Part shown: positions 45,157 to 52,937 of the stretch, in pieces
Numbering within the stretch: the stretch's first letter is position 1
Layout of the letters: every line of letters starts with the position of its first letter
Source: Myxococcaceae bacterium
Lineage (GTDB): Bacteria > Myxococcota > Myxococcia > Myxococcales > Myxococcaceae
Direction of reading: 5' to 3'
Length of the DNA: 64,000 bases
Assembly: GCA_004173515.1 (NCBI GenBank)
Contig: SECN01000016.1
Span: 1 to 64,000 of the forward strand
The notes under the pieces: model-generated
What the model saw: the letters and a program-made list of their open reading frames with translations, nothing else
Told to the model about the DNA's origin: nothing
Databases searched by the model: none
Translations under genes and position numbers: made by a program

Positions 45157-45273
45157 GTCCCGGGGGACGTGGTGGCCTTTCGCGCGGCTCCCTACGCTCC
45201 CAAGGCTCCGAGCGCGCGGCGTCCTCGGAAGCGGCGGCACCCGTCCCGACGCCCGCGCCAGGGAGCACGACAC

Positions 45274-46020
45274 ATGCGAAGACAGACAGGGGCCGGGCGG
45301 TGGCTCAAGCGGTGCATCGACGTGGGCGCCGCGGGGGCGGGGCTCGTGTGCCTGTCCCCGGTGATGGCCGCCACGGCGCTCTTCGTCCGCGCGACGATGG
45401 GCCGCCCCGTCCTCTTCCGCCAGCAGCGGCCGGGGCTGGGCGGCAAGCTGTTCACGGTGCTCAAGTTCCGCTCGATGCTGGACGCGACGGACGCGGCCGG
45501 CAACGTGCTCCCGGACGAGCAGCGCCTCACGTGGGCCGGGCGCCTGCTGCGCTCCACCAGCCTGGATGAGCTGCCGCAGTTGTGGAACGTGCTCCGGGGC
45601 GACATGAGCCTCGTCGGGCCGCGCCCGCTGCTCGTGGAGTACCTGCCGCGCTACTCCGAAGAACAGGCGCGGCGCCACGACGTGCTCCCGGGCGTCACCG
45701 GCTGGGCGCAGATCAACGGCCGCAACGCCATCAGCTGGGACCAGCGCTTCCGGCTGGACGTCTGGTACGTGGACCACTGGAGCCTGGCGCTGGACGCGAA
45801 GGTGCTCGCGCTGACGCTGCTGCGCGTCGTGCAGCGCCAGGGCGTCTCCTTCGTGAGCGAGGCCACCCTGAACAAGTTCATGGGCAACGCCCCGCCGGAG
45901 TCCAACGTCGTGGCCCTCCGGCCGGGCGCGGACGGCCCGCTCAGCTCCCCGTCCGGCGAACCGGATCCCGGGCCACGGCGCGCACCACCTCCACCACCCG
46001 CTCAAGCTCCGGGGTCGTGA
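45274..46020 (+). CDS. Initiating phosphoglycosyltransferase (PglC/WcaJ-like)
   Basis: A 248-residue monotopic phosphoglycosyltransferase, the enzyme that loads the first sugar phosphate on undecaprenyl phosphate. A single hydrophobic N-terminal re-entrant helix (VGAAGAGLVCLSPVMAATAL), then RPGLGGKLFTVLKFRSMLDA, the catalytic Asp-Glu pair in SLDELPQLWNVLRGDMSLVG, PRPLLVEYLP and PGVTGWAQINGRN. No N-terminal CoA-binding-like domain, so it is the short (PglC) type. GGGAG before ATG 45274. The family ends near LNKFMGNA; the last 40 residues (Pro/Arg-rich) overlap the aminotransferase gene on the other strand by 80 bp, and may be a non-conserved tail. Confidence 0.93.
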   Translation: MRRQTGAGRWLKRCIDVGAAGAGLVCLSPVMAATALFVRATMGRPVLFRQQRPGLGGKLFTVLKFRSMLDATDAAGNVLPDEQRLTWAGRLLRSTSLDELPQLWNVLRGDMSLVGPRPLLVEYLPRYSEEQARRHDVLPGVTGWAQINGRNAISWDQRFRLDVWYVDHWSLALDAKVLALTLLRVVQRQGVSFVSEATLNKFMGNAPPESNVVALRPGADGPLSSPSGEPDPGPRRAPPPPPAQAPGS

Positions 46021-47092
46021 GGTTGGAGCCGGAGGGCAGGCACAGCCCATGCTGGAACAGGTCCTCCGCCACGCTTCCGCGCCGCCGCTCGAAGGACGCG
46101 AAGACGGGCTGCAGGTGCATGGGCTTCCACACCGGCCGCGCTTCGATGTTCTCCCGCTCGAGCGCGGTGCGCACCGTCTCCCGGTCCGCGCCGAACGCCT
46201 CCGGATCGATGGTGACGGTCGTCAGCCAGCGCGTGTGCCGGCCCCACGGCGCCTCCGGCATGAACGCGATGCCGGGCAGGTCCGCGAAGGCCTTCGCGTA
46301 GAACGCGTGGTTCGCGCGCCGCGCGAGCACCCGGTCCTCCAGCACCAGCAACTGGCCCCGGCCAATGGCGGCCAGCACGTTGCTGAGCCGGTAGTTGTAG
46401 CCCACCTCCGAGTGCTGGTAGTGCGGCGCCGGGTCGCGCGCCTGCGTCGCCAGCTTCAGGGCGTGCTGGATGAGCTCCCCGTCGGAGGACACCAGCATCC
46501 CGCCCCCGGAGGTGGTCAGGATCTTGTTGCCATTGAAGGAGTAGATGCCCACGCGGCCGAACGTGCCCGGGGCCCTTCCCTTGTAGGAGCTGCCCAGGGC
46601 CTCCGCGGCGTCCTCCACCACCGGCACGCCATAGCGGTCGCAGGCGGCCAGCAGCGGATCCAGGTCCGCGCTCTGGCCATACAGGTGCACCACGATGACC
46701 GCGCGCGGCAGGCGTCCCACGCGGGCGCGCCGGGCCAGCTCCTCCTCCAGGAGGGCCGGATCCATGTTCCAGGAGGCGCGCTCGCTGTCGATGAAGACGG
46801 GCGACGCGCCCAGGTAGCGGATGGGGTTCACGGAGGCGGAGAAGGTGAGCGTGCTCACCAGCACGTCGTCTCCGGGCCCCACGCCCACCAGTTGCAGGGC
46901 CAGGTGCAGCGCGGCCGTGCCGGAGCTCAGCGCCAGCGCGTGCGGGCTGCCCACGCACCGGGCGAACTCCTCCTGGAACGCGTCCACATGCGGGCCCAGC
47001 GGGGCAATCCAGTTGCTCGCGAACGCGTCGTCGACATAGCGACGCTCGAGCGTGCCCATGTGGGGCGAGGACAGGTAGATGCGGGAGGACAT
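45941..47092 (-). CDS. DegT/DnrJ/EryC1/StrS sugar aminotransferase
   Basis: A 383-residue PLP enzyme that makes amino sugars on nucleotide-diphosphate sugars. N-terminal IYLSSPHMGTLERRYVDDAF and SNWIAPLGPHVDAFQEEFAR; ALSSGTAALHLALQLVGVGP; HLYGQSADLDPLL; the PLP lysine K190 in YSFNGNKILTTSGGG; VGYNYRLSNVLAAIGRGQL; C-terminal RPVWKPMHLQ. The PglE/WbpE-type motif order indicates conversion of a 4-keto or 3-keto sugar; with the 4,6-dehydratase at 49813 the likely product is a 4-amino-4,6-dideoxy sugar. ATG 47092 is preceded by codons that are poorly conserved. Converges with the phosphoglycosyltransferase and overlaps it by 80 bp. Confidence 0.93.
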   Translation of the reverse strand: MSSRIYLSSPHMGTLERRYVDDAFASNWIAPLGPHVDAFQEEFARCVGSPHALALSSGTAALHLALQLVGVGPGDDVLVSTLTFSASVNPIRYLGASPVFIDSERASWNMDPALLEEELARRARVGRLPRAVIVVHLYGQSADLDPLLAACDRYGVPVVEDAAEALGSSYKGRAPGTFGRVGIYSFNGNKILTTSGGGMLVSSDGELIQHALKLATQARDPAPHYQHSEVGYNYRLSNVLAAIGRGQLLVLEDRVLARRANHAFYAKAFADLPGIAFMPEAPWGRHTRWLTTVTIDPEAFGADRETVRTALERENIEARPVWKPMHLQPVFASFERRRGSVAEDLFQHGLCLPSGSNLTTPELERVVEVVRAVARDPVRRTGS

Positions 47093-47148
47093 GCGCGAGG
47101 CTCCGGGGCTCGGACCGGGGCCCTTCCCCGGCGTGGCCCGAAGCGTTC

Positions 47149-47195
47149 GCACACTCCCCTCCCCCACGCGCTCGGGCGGGGGGAGGGGGTGTTTG
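47149..47195 (-). terminator. GC-rich hairpin between two minus-strand genes
   Basis: ACTCCCCTCCCCC pairs with GGGGGGAGGGGG-T-GT across the loop ACGCGCTCGGGC. It is just downstream (minus direction) of the 47210-48535 stop and upstream of the aminotransferase start, so it can end the lipoprotein transcript. Confidence 0.5.
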
Positions 47196-47209
47196 TCCGC
47201 ATTGCGGAA

Positions 47210-48535
47210 CTACAAGCCGGACAGCACCTTCGCGTTGAGGGCACCGTTGCCGTAGAACTGCGTGTTGTTGCCGACCTTGTGCGTCTCCAGACGGCGCTGG
47301 AGGTTGGCGTCATAGCGGCCCAGCTTCATCAGGCCGTCGTTGAACCAGCCCGTGCCCGTGCCCGTCCCGTCCACGTAGTTGGCGTAGCGGGTGGCCGAGG
47401 GCCAGATGACGGTGTTGAGCGTCACGACGAACTTCTGGATGTCCGCGGCCGTCCACTCCATGCCCGCGTCGCGGGCCTCCACGATGTAGGCCATGACACC
47501 ATTGCCGTGGGCCACATCCTGCCCGGGACGCGAGCGGGAGGCCCACTCGGCGGCCCAGAAGTACGCGGCGGGGTTGACCATGCTGGTCATCAACTGACCG
47601 CGCAGCGAGGACGTGTTGTTCGGCATGTCGCGGTTGATGTTGTTGAAGACCGTCAGGTAGGTCGCCTTCTTCGTGGCGTCCGGGGTCATGCGCGACAGGT
47701 CCATGGCGATGTACGCCCAGTGCGACGCCATGTGCGTATTGACGCGATAGATGTAGCTGTTCGGGCTGCGCTTGTACCACTTCTCGAACATGTTCTTTTC
47801 GGTGAACGCCAGCAGCCTGTCGTACTGCGCGCGATAGGACGCGTTGTTGTAGAGGGCAGGCGTCTCACGGATGACGCGCAGCATGCGCGTCACGTACCGC
47901 CAGCAATAGCTTTCGAACAGGGGCACTTCCTGGCCCAGCGTGTCGGAGCGCGCGGAGGCCCAGCCCAGGTAACCATCCTTGAACTGGCTTCTGGGCAGCG
48001 ACGCGGACGACTTCGCGTGACCGACCATGTTGTTCACATAGAGCAGCGCCCGGTCCAGGTACTGCGTCTTGCCCGTGGCCCGGTACATCGCGGTGTTGCC
48101 ATCGATGCCGTAGGACAGGTCATAGAACTGCCAGCTGTCCAACGAGTTGCTCTTGGGCAGGAAGCTGGAGGTGTGCTCGGAGTTCCAGCGGTTCAGGAAC
48201 AGCGTCTCCCACGCCGCGACGGTGCGAAGCGCCGTGGCGGCCTGGGCGGTGGTGCCCAGCGCCTCCGGGGCGGGCGCGGCGGACTCCGCCAGGTCCGTCT
48301 CCGGGAGGGAGGGAGCAAGCGCATCCGCCTCCGGGAAAGAGGGAGCAGGCGTCTGTGTTTCAGGGTTGACGGCTTCGGGGGTGCCTTGCGCGTTTTCTCC
48401 GCTGGTGTCGACCGGGGCCGTCTCGCCGGAGGTGACTTCCGGATTGGGGCCACAGGCGCCCCCGACCAGAAGGGCGAGCGACAGCAGGGACGACAGGGCA
48501 AGACCAGGCGTGTTGCGACGACGAGATTCCGACAT
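47210..48535 (-). CDS. Alpha-toroid lipoprotein, candidate polysaccharide-acting enzyme
   Basis: A 441-residue lipoprotein (signal SLLSLALLVGGACG, lipid Cys28). A Glu/Pro/Ala-rich tether to about residue 100 is followed by a helical domain with the character of (alpha/alpha)-toroid glycosidases and lyases: WNSEHTSSFLPKSNSLDSWQ, FYDLSYGIDGNTAMYRATGK, VPLFESYCWRYVTRMLRVIR, NTHMASHWAYIAMDLSRMTP, DVAHGNGVMAYIVEARDAGM. The many His, Tyr, Asp and Glu in helix-end loops suit a sugar cleft, but no assigned PL or GH signature is recognised. Its place inside the polysaccharide locus suggests trimming or release of the polymer at the outer membrane. ATG 48535. Confidence 0.7.
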   Translation of the reverse strand: MSESRRRNTPGLALSSLLSLALLVGGACGPNPEVTSGETAPVDTSGENAQGTPEAVNPETQTPAPSFPEADALAPSLPETDLAESAAPAPEALGTTAQAATALRTVAAWETLFLNRWNSEHTSSFLPKSNSLDSWQFYDLSYGIDGNTAMYRATGKTQYLDRALLYVNNMVGHAKSSASLPRSQFKDGYLGWASARSDTLGQEVPLFESYCWRYVTRMLRVIRETPALYNNASYRAQYDRLLAFTEKNMFEKWYKRSPNSYIYRVNTHMASHWAYIAMDLSRMTPDATKKATYLTVFNNINRDMPNNTSSLRGQLMTSMVNPAAYFWAAEWASRSRPGQDVAHGNGVMAYIVEARDAGMEWTAADIQKFVVTLNTVIWPSATRYANYVDGTGTGTGWFNDGLMKLGRYDANLQRRLETHKVGNNTQFYGNGALNAKVLSGL

Positions 48536-48761
48536 CAGTGGGTCCCGTGGGGTAGGTCCGATGTACTTCCCGGTGCGCTACCCTGTTGTGAGAACGCCGG
48601 AGTGCGTTCGCAGAACCGCCCAAAGGGTTGAGAACCCCACCAAATTCCTTTGTGTTTAGACAAACAAAGAGAATGCCTGCCCGTTTGTCTTTGGTACCAG
48701 GAGACGTGGGCCCGGCTGCCTGAGCCGGTGAGTGACGCATGCGGAAGCCGGGGGTACGAAA
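48536..48761. promoter_or_regulatory. Divergent promoter region with an inverted repeat
   Basis: 226 bases between the toroid-lipoprotein gene (minus) and the acyltransferase gene (plus). It contains an unusually AT-rich stretch (about 48640-48700) with AGACAAAC (48658-48665) mirrored by GTTTGTCT (48683-48690), 17 bases between arms. Spacing and location fit an operator or the binding site of a dimeric regulator for both genes. Confidence 0.45.
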
Positions 48762-49712
48762 ATGAGGAGGGTGCAAGCGAGCGCCATGCTGGTTCCCGAC
48801 GCGGGAGCCTCGGCGTTGTCGGAGGAGTACTTCCGCTCCACGCACCACCTGCGGGCCGAACGGGTGACCCACACCCTGGTCATCCAGGGCCACGCGGAGG
48901 GCGCGCTGCGCCTGCCACTCATCGTGCGCCCCATTGAAGGGACGCCGCACCATGATGCGATTTCCCCCTACGGGTTTCCCGGGGGCGTGCTGGACGGGCT
49001 GCGGGAGGTGCGCAAGCAGGACGTGGACTGGAGGGGCACGGAGCTGGTCAGCATCTTCGTGCGCGACCGGGTCCAGGGGCCCTTCTGCTTCGCGGAGCCA
49101 ACCGCGCGCAACGAGGTGTTCTTCGTGGACCCGCGTCTGCCCTTGACCCTCAAGGACATGCACCGGCGCCACCAGCGCCGCAACGTCCGGGAGGGCTTCG
49201 TGAGCAGCGTGTGCGCTTCGCGCGACGCGCCCCGCGAGGAGCGCCAGGGCTTCCTGGACGTGTACCGGCAGACCATGGTGCGCGACCGGGCCTGCCTCCG
49301 GTACTTCTTCTCCGACACCTACTTCGAGGAGCTGTTCGCCTCACCCGGCGCGTGGCTCGCGACGACGCGCGCGCCGGACGGACAGGTCGCCTCCAGCGCG
49401 CTGCTCGTGCGCAGTGATGGCCTGCTGCACTACTACCTGGGCGGCACGGCGGATGCGCACCTGGCGCGCTCTCCGGCGAAGAACGTCTTCGGCGCGATGA
49501 TCGACCTGGGCATGCGGCTGGGGCTGCCCCTCCACCTGGGCGGCGGTGTCCTGCCGGGCGACGGGCTGGAGGACTTCAAGCGGGGCTTCGCCAACGCGAG
49601 CGCCCGCACCCACACGCATGAAATCGTCTGCGAGCCGGGGCTGTACTCACGGCTGACGGAGGGGCTGGTACCCGGCCGCTTCTTTCCGGCCTACCGCGCG
49701 CCCCGGAACTAG
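48762..49712 (+). CDS. GNAT/FemAB-type acyltransferase, paralogue of 36810-37793
   Basis: A 316-residue soluble protein, the second copy of the acyltransferase-like family in this locus. Shared blocks with the 327-residue paralogue: EYFRSTHHLRAERVTH, DAISPYGFPG, DWRGTELVSIFVRDR, GAWLATTRAPDGQVASSALL, GGTADAHLARSPAKN, LHLGGGVLPGDGLEDFKRGF. ATG 48762 is used because its distance to LVPD matches the paralogue; GTG 48732 and ATG 48786 (after GAGGAGGG) are alternatives. It is followed by a strong two-way terminator. Likely transfers an acyl or aminoacyl group to a sugar of the polymer; substrate unknown. Confidence 0.8.
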   Translation: MRRVQASAMLVPDAGASALSEEYFRSTHHLRAERVTHTLVIQGHAEGALRLPLIVRPIEGTPHHDAISPYGFPGGVLDGLREVRKQDVDWRGTELVSIFVRDRVQGPFCFAEPTARNEVFFVDPRLPLTLKDMHRRHQRRNVREGFVSSVCASRDAPREERQGFLDVYRQTMVRDRACLRYFFSDTYFEELFASPGAWLATTRAPDGQVASSALLVRSDGLLHYYLGGTADAHLARSPAKNVFGAMIDLGMRLGLPLHLGGGVLPGDGLEDFKRGFANASARTHTHEIVCEPGLYSRLTEGLVPGRFFPAYRAPRN

Positions 49713-49738
49713 CGGCGGGGGGAGGCCCTGGAAACGTC

Positions 49739-49793
49739 GGGGCCCCGGTGGTCCCACGCTCCGGCGAGGAGGAGCGTGGGACACCGGGGCCCC
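49739..49793. terminator. Long two-way terminator, 23-bp stem
   Basis: Arm 49739-49762 and arm 49771-49793 pair over 23 bp with a single bulged G and an 8-base loop (ggcgagga). It lies between the stop of the acyltransferase (49712, plus) and the stop of the dehydratase (49813, minus). It is the strongest hairpin I found in the window. Confidence 0.8.
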
Positions 49794-49812
49794 GGGCAAC
49801 GCTTCGGAAGAC

Positions 49813-51834
49813 TCAGGCGCTCACGATCTGCTCGGTCGCCAGGGGAAGCGCACCGGCCCGCGCGCCGCCCGTCATCGGCGTCCCGCGCGCGGGGGCCTCC
49901 GGCGACAGGGGGGAGCTGCCCGGCACGATGACGTTGCGGGGCTTGGACGGGGTGTAGGAGGGGATGAGGTCCTGGAGCGCGAGCTTCACGGCGCGGACGT
50001 CCCCGGCACGGGCCGCCCCCTCCAGGCGGACCAACTGGCGGTCGAAGTCCTGGGGCGGCGCGGGGCTGCGCGCCACCTTGATGCGGTTGCGGACCTGCTG
50101 CGTGAGCTCCTCTTCGTCGCTCAGCAGCGTCTCCTCCAGCTTCTCCCCCGGGCGCAGCCCCGTGTAGATGATGGGGATGTCCTTGTCCGGCACCAGGCCC
50201 GTCATGGTGATCATGTTCGCGGCCAGCTCCGCGATCCGCACGGGCGCGCCCATGTCCAGGATGCACAGCTCCCCGTAGCCGCCCAGGCCCGCCAGCACCA
50301 CCAGCCCCACGGCCTCCGGGATGATCATGAAGTAGCGGGTGCAATCCGGGTGCGTCACGGTGACGGGGCCGCCCGCCTGGATCTGCTGCTTGAACAGGGG
50401 CACCACGCTGCCCGCGGAGCCCAGCACGTTGCCGAAGCGGACAGCGCAGAAGATGGTGCGCGAGGTCGCGGCGATGTCCCGGATGACCATCTCCGCCAGC
50501 CGCTTGGACGCGCCCATCACCGACGAGGGCATGACGGCCTTGTCGGTGGAGATGAGCACGAAGCGCTCCGCGCCACAGGCGTCCGCCATGCGCGCGACGT
50601 TCTGCGTGCCGAAGACGTTGTTCTTGATGGCCTCCTCGGGGGAGTCCTCCATCAGCGGCACGTGCTTGTGCGCGGCGGCGTGGAACACGTACTGCGGCCG
50701 GAACTCCTGGCCGATGCGCATCATCCGGTCCGGGTCCCGGATGTCCGCCACGATGGAGCTCACCGGCAGCCCCGGATGGCGCGCCTGGAGCTGGCGCACG
50801 AGCAGGTAGAGTTCGTTCTCGTTGATGTCCACCACCACCAGCGAGGCGGGCCCGTGCCCGGCCACCTGGCGCGTGATTTCACTGCCGATGGAGCCCGCGC
50901 CGCCGGTGACGAGGATGCGGCGGCCGGAGACCAGCCGGTGGACCTCCTGGTGGTCGAAGGCGATGGCGTCCCGGGGCAGCAGGTGCTCCGGGCTGAGGTC
51001 GTGCAGCATCGCCGCGGAGATCTTCTCATCCAGGTAGGCGAACGAGGCCGGGATGATCTTGAAGCTGACGCTCTGGTGCCGGCAAAGGCTCAGGATGTGC
51101 CGGGTGCGCTCCGGCGACAGGCGCGGGATGGCGATGAGCACCTGCGTCACCCGGTGCTTCGTCATCAGCTCCGGCAGCGCGTCGAGGGTGCCCAGCACCG
51201 GCTTGCCATCGAGGAAGGTGCCCTGCTTGCCCGGGTCGTCGTCCACCAGTCCAATGACATGCCAGGGGCTGCCCCGGCCGCGCATCAGGTCGCGCAGCAG
51301 CAGGTCGCCCGCGCTGCCCGCGCCCACGATGAGGGTGCGCTGGGCGCCGTCCGCCCGCGAGCGGCGCTGCTCCAGGTACCACTGCCGGGCCATCCGGGGC
51401 GAAAAGCGGTGGATGCCCAACAGCGTGGTGGTGGCGAAGAACTCGAGCGCGACCACCTGGCCCGGCAGCGCCCGGGAGAAGAGCGCCAGGCGCAGGAATT
51501 CGAACACGATGCTGGCGATGACATTGGCCATCACCAGACGCACGGCCTCGTTGATGCCGGAGCGGCGGAACGACCAACGGTGCAATCCCAGCCAGACCAG
51601 GGTGGCCAGGCGCACCGTCAGCAGCAGGGCCAGCGCGCGCGGGAAGACCTCACGGCCTCCGGCTGTCAGCGCGCCGTCGAAGCGCGTCAGCATCGCGAGG
51701 AGGAATGCTCCGGAGAGGAGGACCGCGTCCACCAGCAGCATGCGCAGCGAGCAGAACAGGGGCGAACTTCTCGGTGCGCCCTCCACGGCGACAGCCGTGG
51801 TGCCCGGTCCTTCGACCTTCGAGGAACTCTTCAT
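49813..51834 (-). CDS. Membrane-bound NDP-sugar 4,6-dehydratase (WbpM/CapD/FlaA1 family)
   Basis: A 673-residue protein with four N-terminal membrane helices (RMLLVDAVLLSGAFLLAML, ALALLLTVRLATLVWLGLH and two more), an NAD-like CoA-binding domain (QRTLIVGAGSAGDLLLRDLM), and the C-terminal SDR dehydratase: GRRILVTGGAGSIGSEITRQ, AAAHKHVPLMEDSPEEAIKN, then LISTDKAVMPSSVMGASKR, the Ser-Met-Lys triad of this subfamily, in place of Ser-Tyr-Lys. It forms UDP-4-keto-6-deoxy-GlcNAc-type sugars for the aminotransferase. The long C-terminal tail (SYTPSKPRNVIVPGSSPLSP) is not conserved. ATG 51834 has GGGGGAGG upstream. Divergent from the histidine phosphatase with 382 bp between. Confidence 0.93.
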   Translation of the reverse strand: MKSSSKVEGPGTTAVAVEGAPRSSPLFCSLRMLLVDAVLLSGAFLLAMLTRFDGALTAGGREVFPRALALLLTVRLATLVWLGLHRWSFRRSGINEAVRLVMANVIASIVFEFLRLALFSRALPGQVVALEFFATTTLLGIHRFSPRMARQWYLEQRRSRADGAQRTLIVGAGSAGDLLLRDLMRGRGSPWHVIGLVDDDPGKQGTFLDGKPVLGTLDALPELMTKHRVTQVLIAIPRLSPERTRHILSLCRHQSVSFKIIPASFAYLDEKISAAMLHDLSPEHLLPRDAIAFDHQEVHRLVSGRRILVTGGAGSIGSEITRQVAGHGPASLVVVDINENELYLLVRQLQARHPGLPVSSIVADIRDPDRMMRIGQEFRPQYVFHAAAHKHVPLMEDSPEEAIKNNVFGTQNVARMADACGAERFVLISTDKAVMPSSVMGASKRLAEMVIRDIAATSRTIFCAVRFGNVLGSAGSVVPLFKQQIQAGGPVTVTHPDCTRYFMIIPEAVGLVVLAGLGGYGELCILDMGAPVRIAELAANMITMTGLVPDKDIPIIYTGLRPGEKLEETLLSDEEELTQQVRNRIKVARSPAPPQDFDRQLVRLEGAARAGDVRAVKLALQDLIPSYTPSKPRNVIVPGSSPLSPEAPARGTPMTGGARAGALPLATEQIVSA

Positions 51835-52216
51835 GTGGCCTCCCCCTTTTGGCCTGGTGCGCGTTTGAATCCGCCGCCCCTGGACATCCGGAGGGAAGCT
51901 CGCACCAGTGCTGAAACGCGAGGAAGGGTTGGACCTTTGGACAGCAATCCCAAGCCGTCCCGGAGTGCATCGGACCGGGCGCACGGGTGCCGTGGACGTC
52001 AGTGAGCACCAGCACCGCCCCCCGGGTACGGATTCCTGTCCCTGGGACTCTTTCTGATAAATCCCGTTTCGGCTCTTTTTCCCGAAACCTTATCGGATGC
52101 ATGCGGTGTGTCCTGGCGCAGACGCTCCACCCGGCCGTCCGGGAGGCCTCCCCCGAGGCCAGGACACGACGTCCATGCGCCTTGCTCATCCGGGGGCATG
52201 TCGCCACGCTGGACCG
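51835..52216. other. Long divergent intergenic region
   Basis: 382 bases without a gene between the dehydratase and histidine-phosphatase starts. The right half has a less GC-rich patch (about 52050-52100) with the inverted repeat listed separately. The left half shows nothing beyond the dehydratase ribosome site. Confidence 0.45.
52056..52094. promoter_or_regulatory. Inverted repeat in the divergent region
   Basis: GATAA-ATCCC-GTTTCGG (52056-52072) is mirrored by CCGAAAC-C-TTATC (52082-52094) around CTCTTTTTC. The 7-bp inner and 5-bp outer arms are mismatched between. A position 120 bases before the phosphatase start and 220 before the dehydratase start suits an operator; as an RNA it would make a hairpin with a T-rich loop rather than a terminator. 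Confidence 0.4.
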
Positions 52217-52846
52217 ATGACGACCGAGTTCATCCTGCTCCGCCACGGTGAGACGGAGTGGAACGCCCTGGGGCGCCTGCAGGGGCACCTGAACAGCTCA
52301 CTGAGCCGCGAAGGGCTGCGACAGGCCGACGCGCTGGCGGCGCGCCTGTCCACCCTGGCCTTCCAGGCCCTCTATTGCAGCGACCTGGACCGGGCGGTGC
52401 AGACGGCCTCCCGCATCGCCACGAGGACGGGCCACGACGTCCGCCAGGACCCGCGCCTGCGCGAGCGTGGAATGGGCATCCTCGAAGGGCTGACGCGCGC
52501 GGAGGCCCGACAGCGCCATCCGGAGATCTTCGCCAGGTACGAGGCCGGAGCGCCCGACTACGCCATCCCGCAGGGGGAGAGCACGGCCCAGCGGCTGCAC
52601 CTCGCGGTCCAGTGCCTGGAGGAGCTGGGGGCCCGGCACCCGGACTCCCGCGTCGTGGTCGTCACGCACGGAGGCCTGCTCAGCGGCCTGCTGCGCGACT
52701 GTCTGGGCATTCCCCCCACCACGCCGCGCGCCTTCTCCGTGCTCAACGCGAGCTGGAACCAGTTCGACCTCCACGAAGGCGCGTTCCGGATGGTGACCTG
52801 GGGGGACGTCAACCACCTGCGCGGGCTCAGCCTCGATGACACCTGA
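52217..52846 (+). CDS. Histidine phosphatase (phosphoglycerate-mutase-like) family
   Basis: A 209-residue protein with the RHG motif at the N-terminus (LLRHGETEWNALGRLQGHLN), the second Arg in SDLDRAVQTASRI, the acid Glu in LRERGMGILEGLTRAE, and the late His in VVVTHGGLLSGLL. Members remove phosphate from small molecules or proteins through a phospho-His intermediate; the pattern with GILEGL is of the GpmB/CobC-like phosphatases rather than true mutases. Cytoplasmic. ATG 52217; a longer open frame to 52097 lacks a ribosome site. Substrate cannot be predicted from sequence. Confidence 0.93.
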   Translation: MTTEFILLRHGETEWNALGRLQGHLNSSLSREGLRQADALAARLSTLAFQALYCSDLDRAVQTASRIATRTGHDVRQDPRLRERGMGILEGLTRAEARQRHPEIFARYEAGAPDYAIPQGESTAQRLHLAVQCLEELGARHPDSRVVVVTHGGLLSGLLRDCLGIPPTTPRAFSVLNASWNQFDLHEGAFRMVTWGDVNHLRGLSLDDT

Positions 52847-52937
52847 GGTGGGGCGACGCGGATTTAACCCGGCTTAATGCCACCGGATTCACGACCTGGG
52901 CGACAACTCCCTCAGCGGAATCAACAGGGGGACGCAC

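Noticed and set aside
46049-48631. 860-codon plus-strand open frame
   Set aside because: Antisense to the aminotransferase and toroid lipoprotein, both with clear family features.
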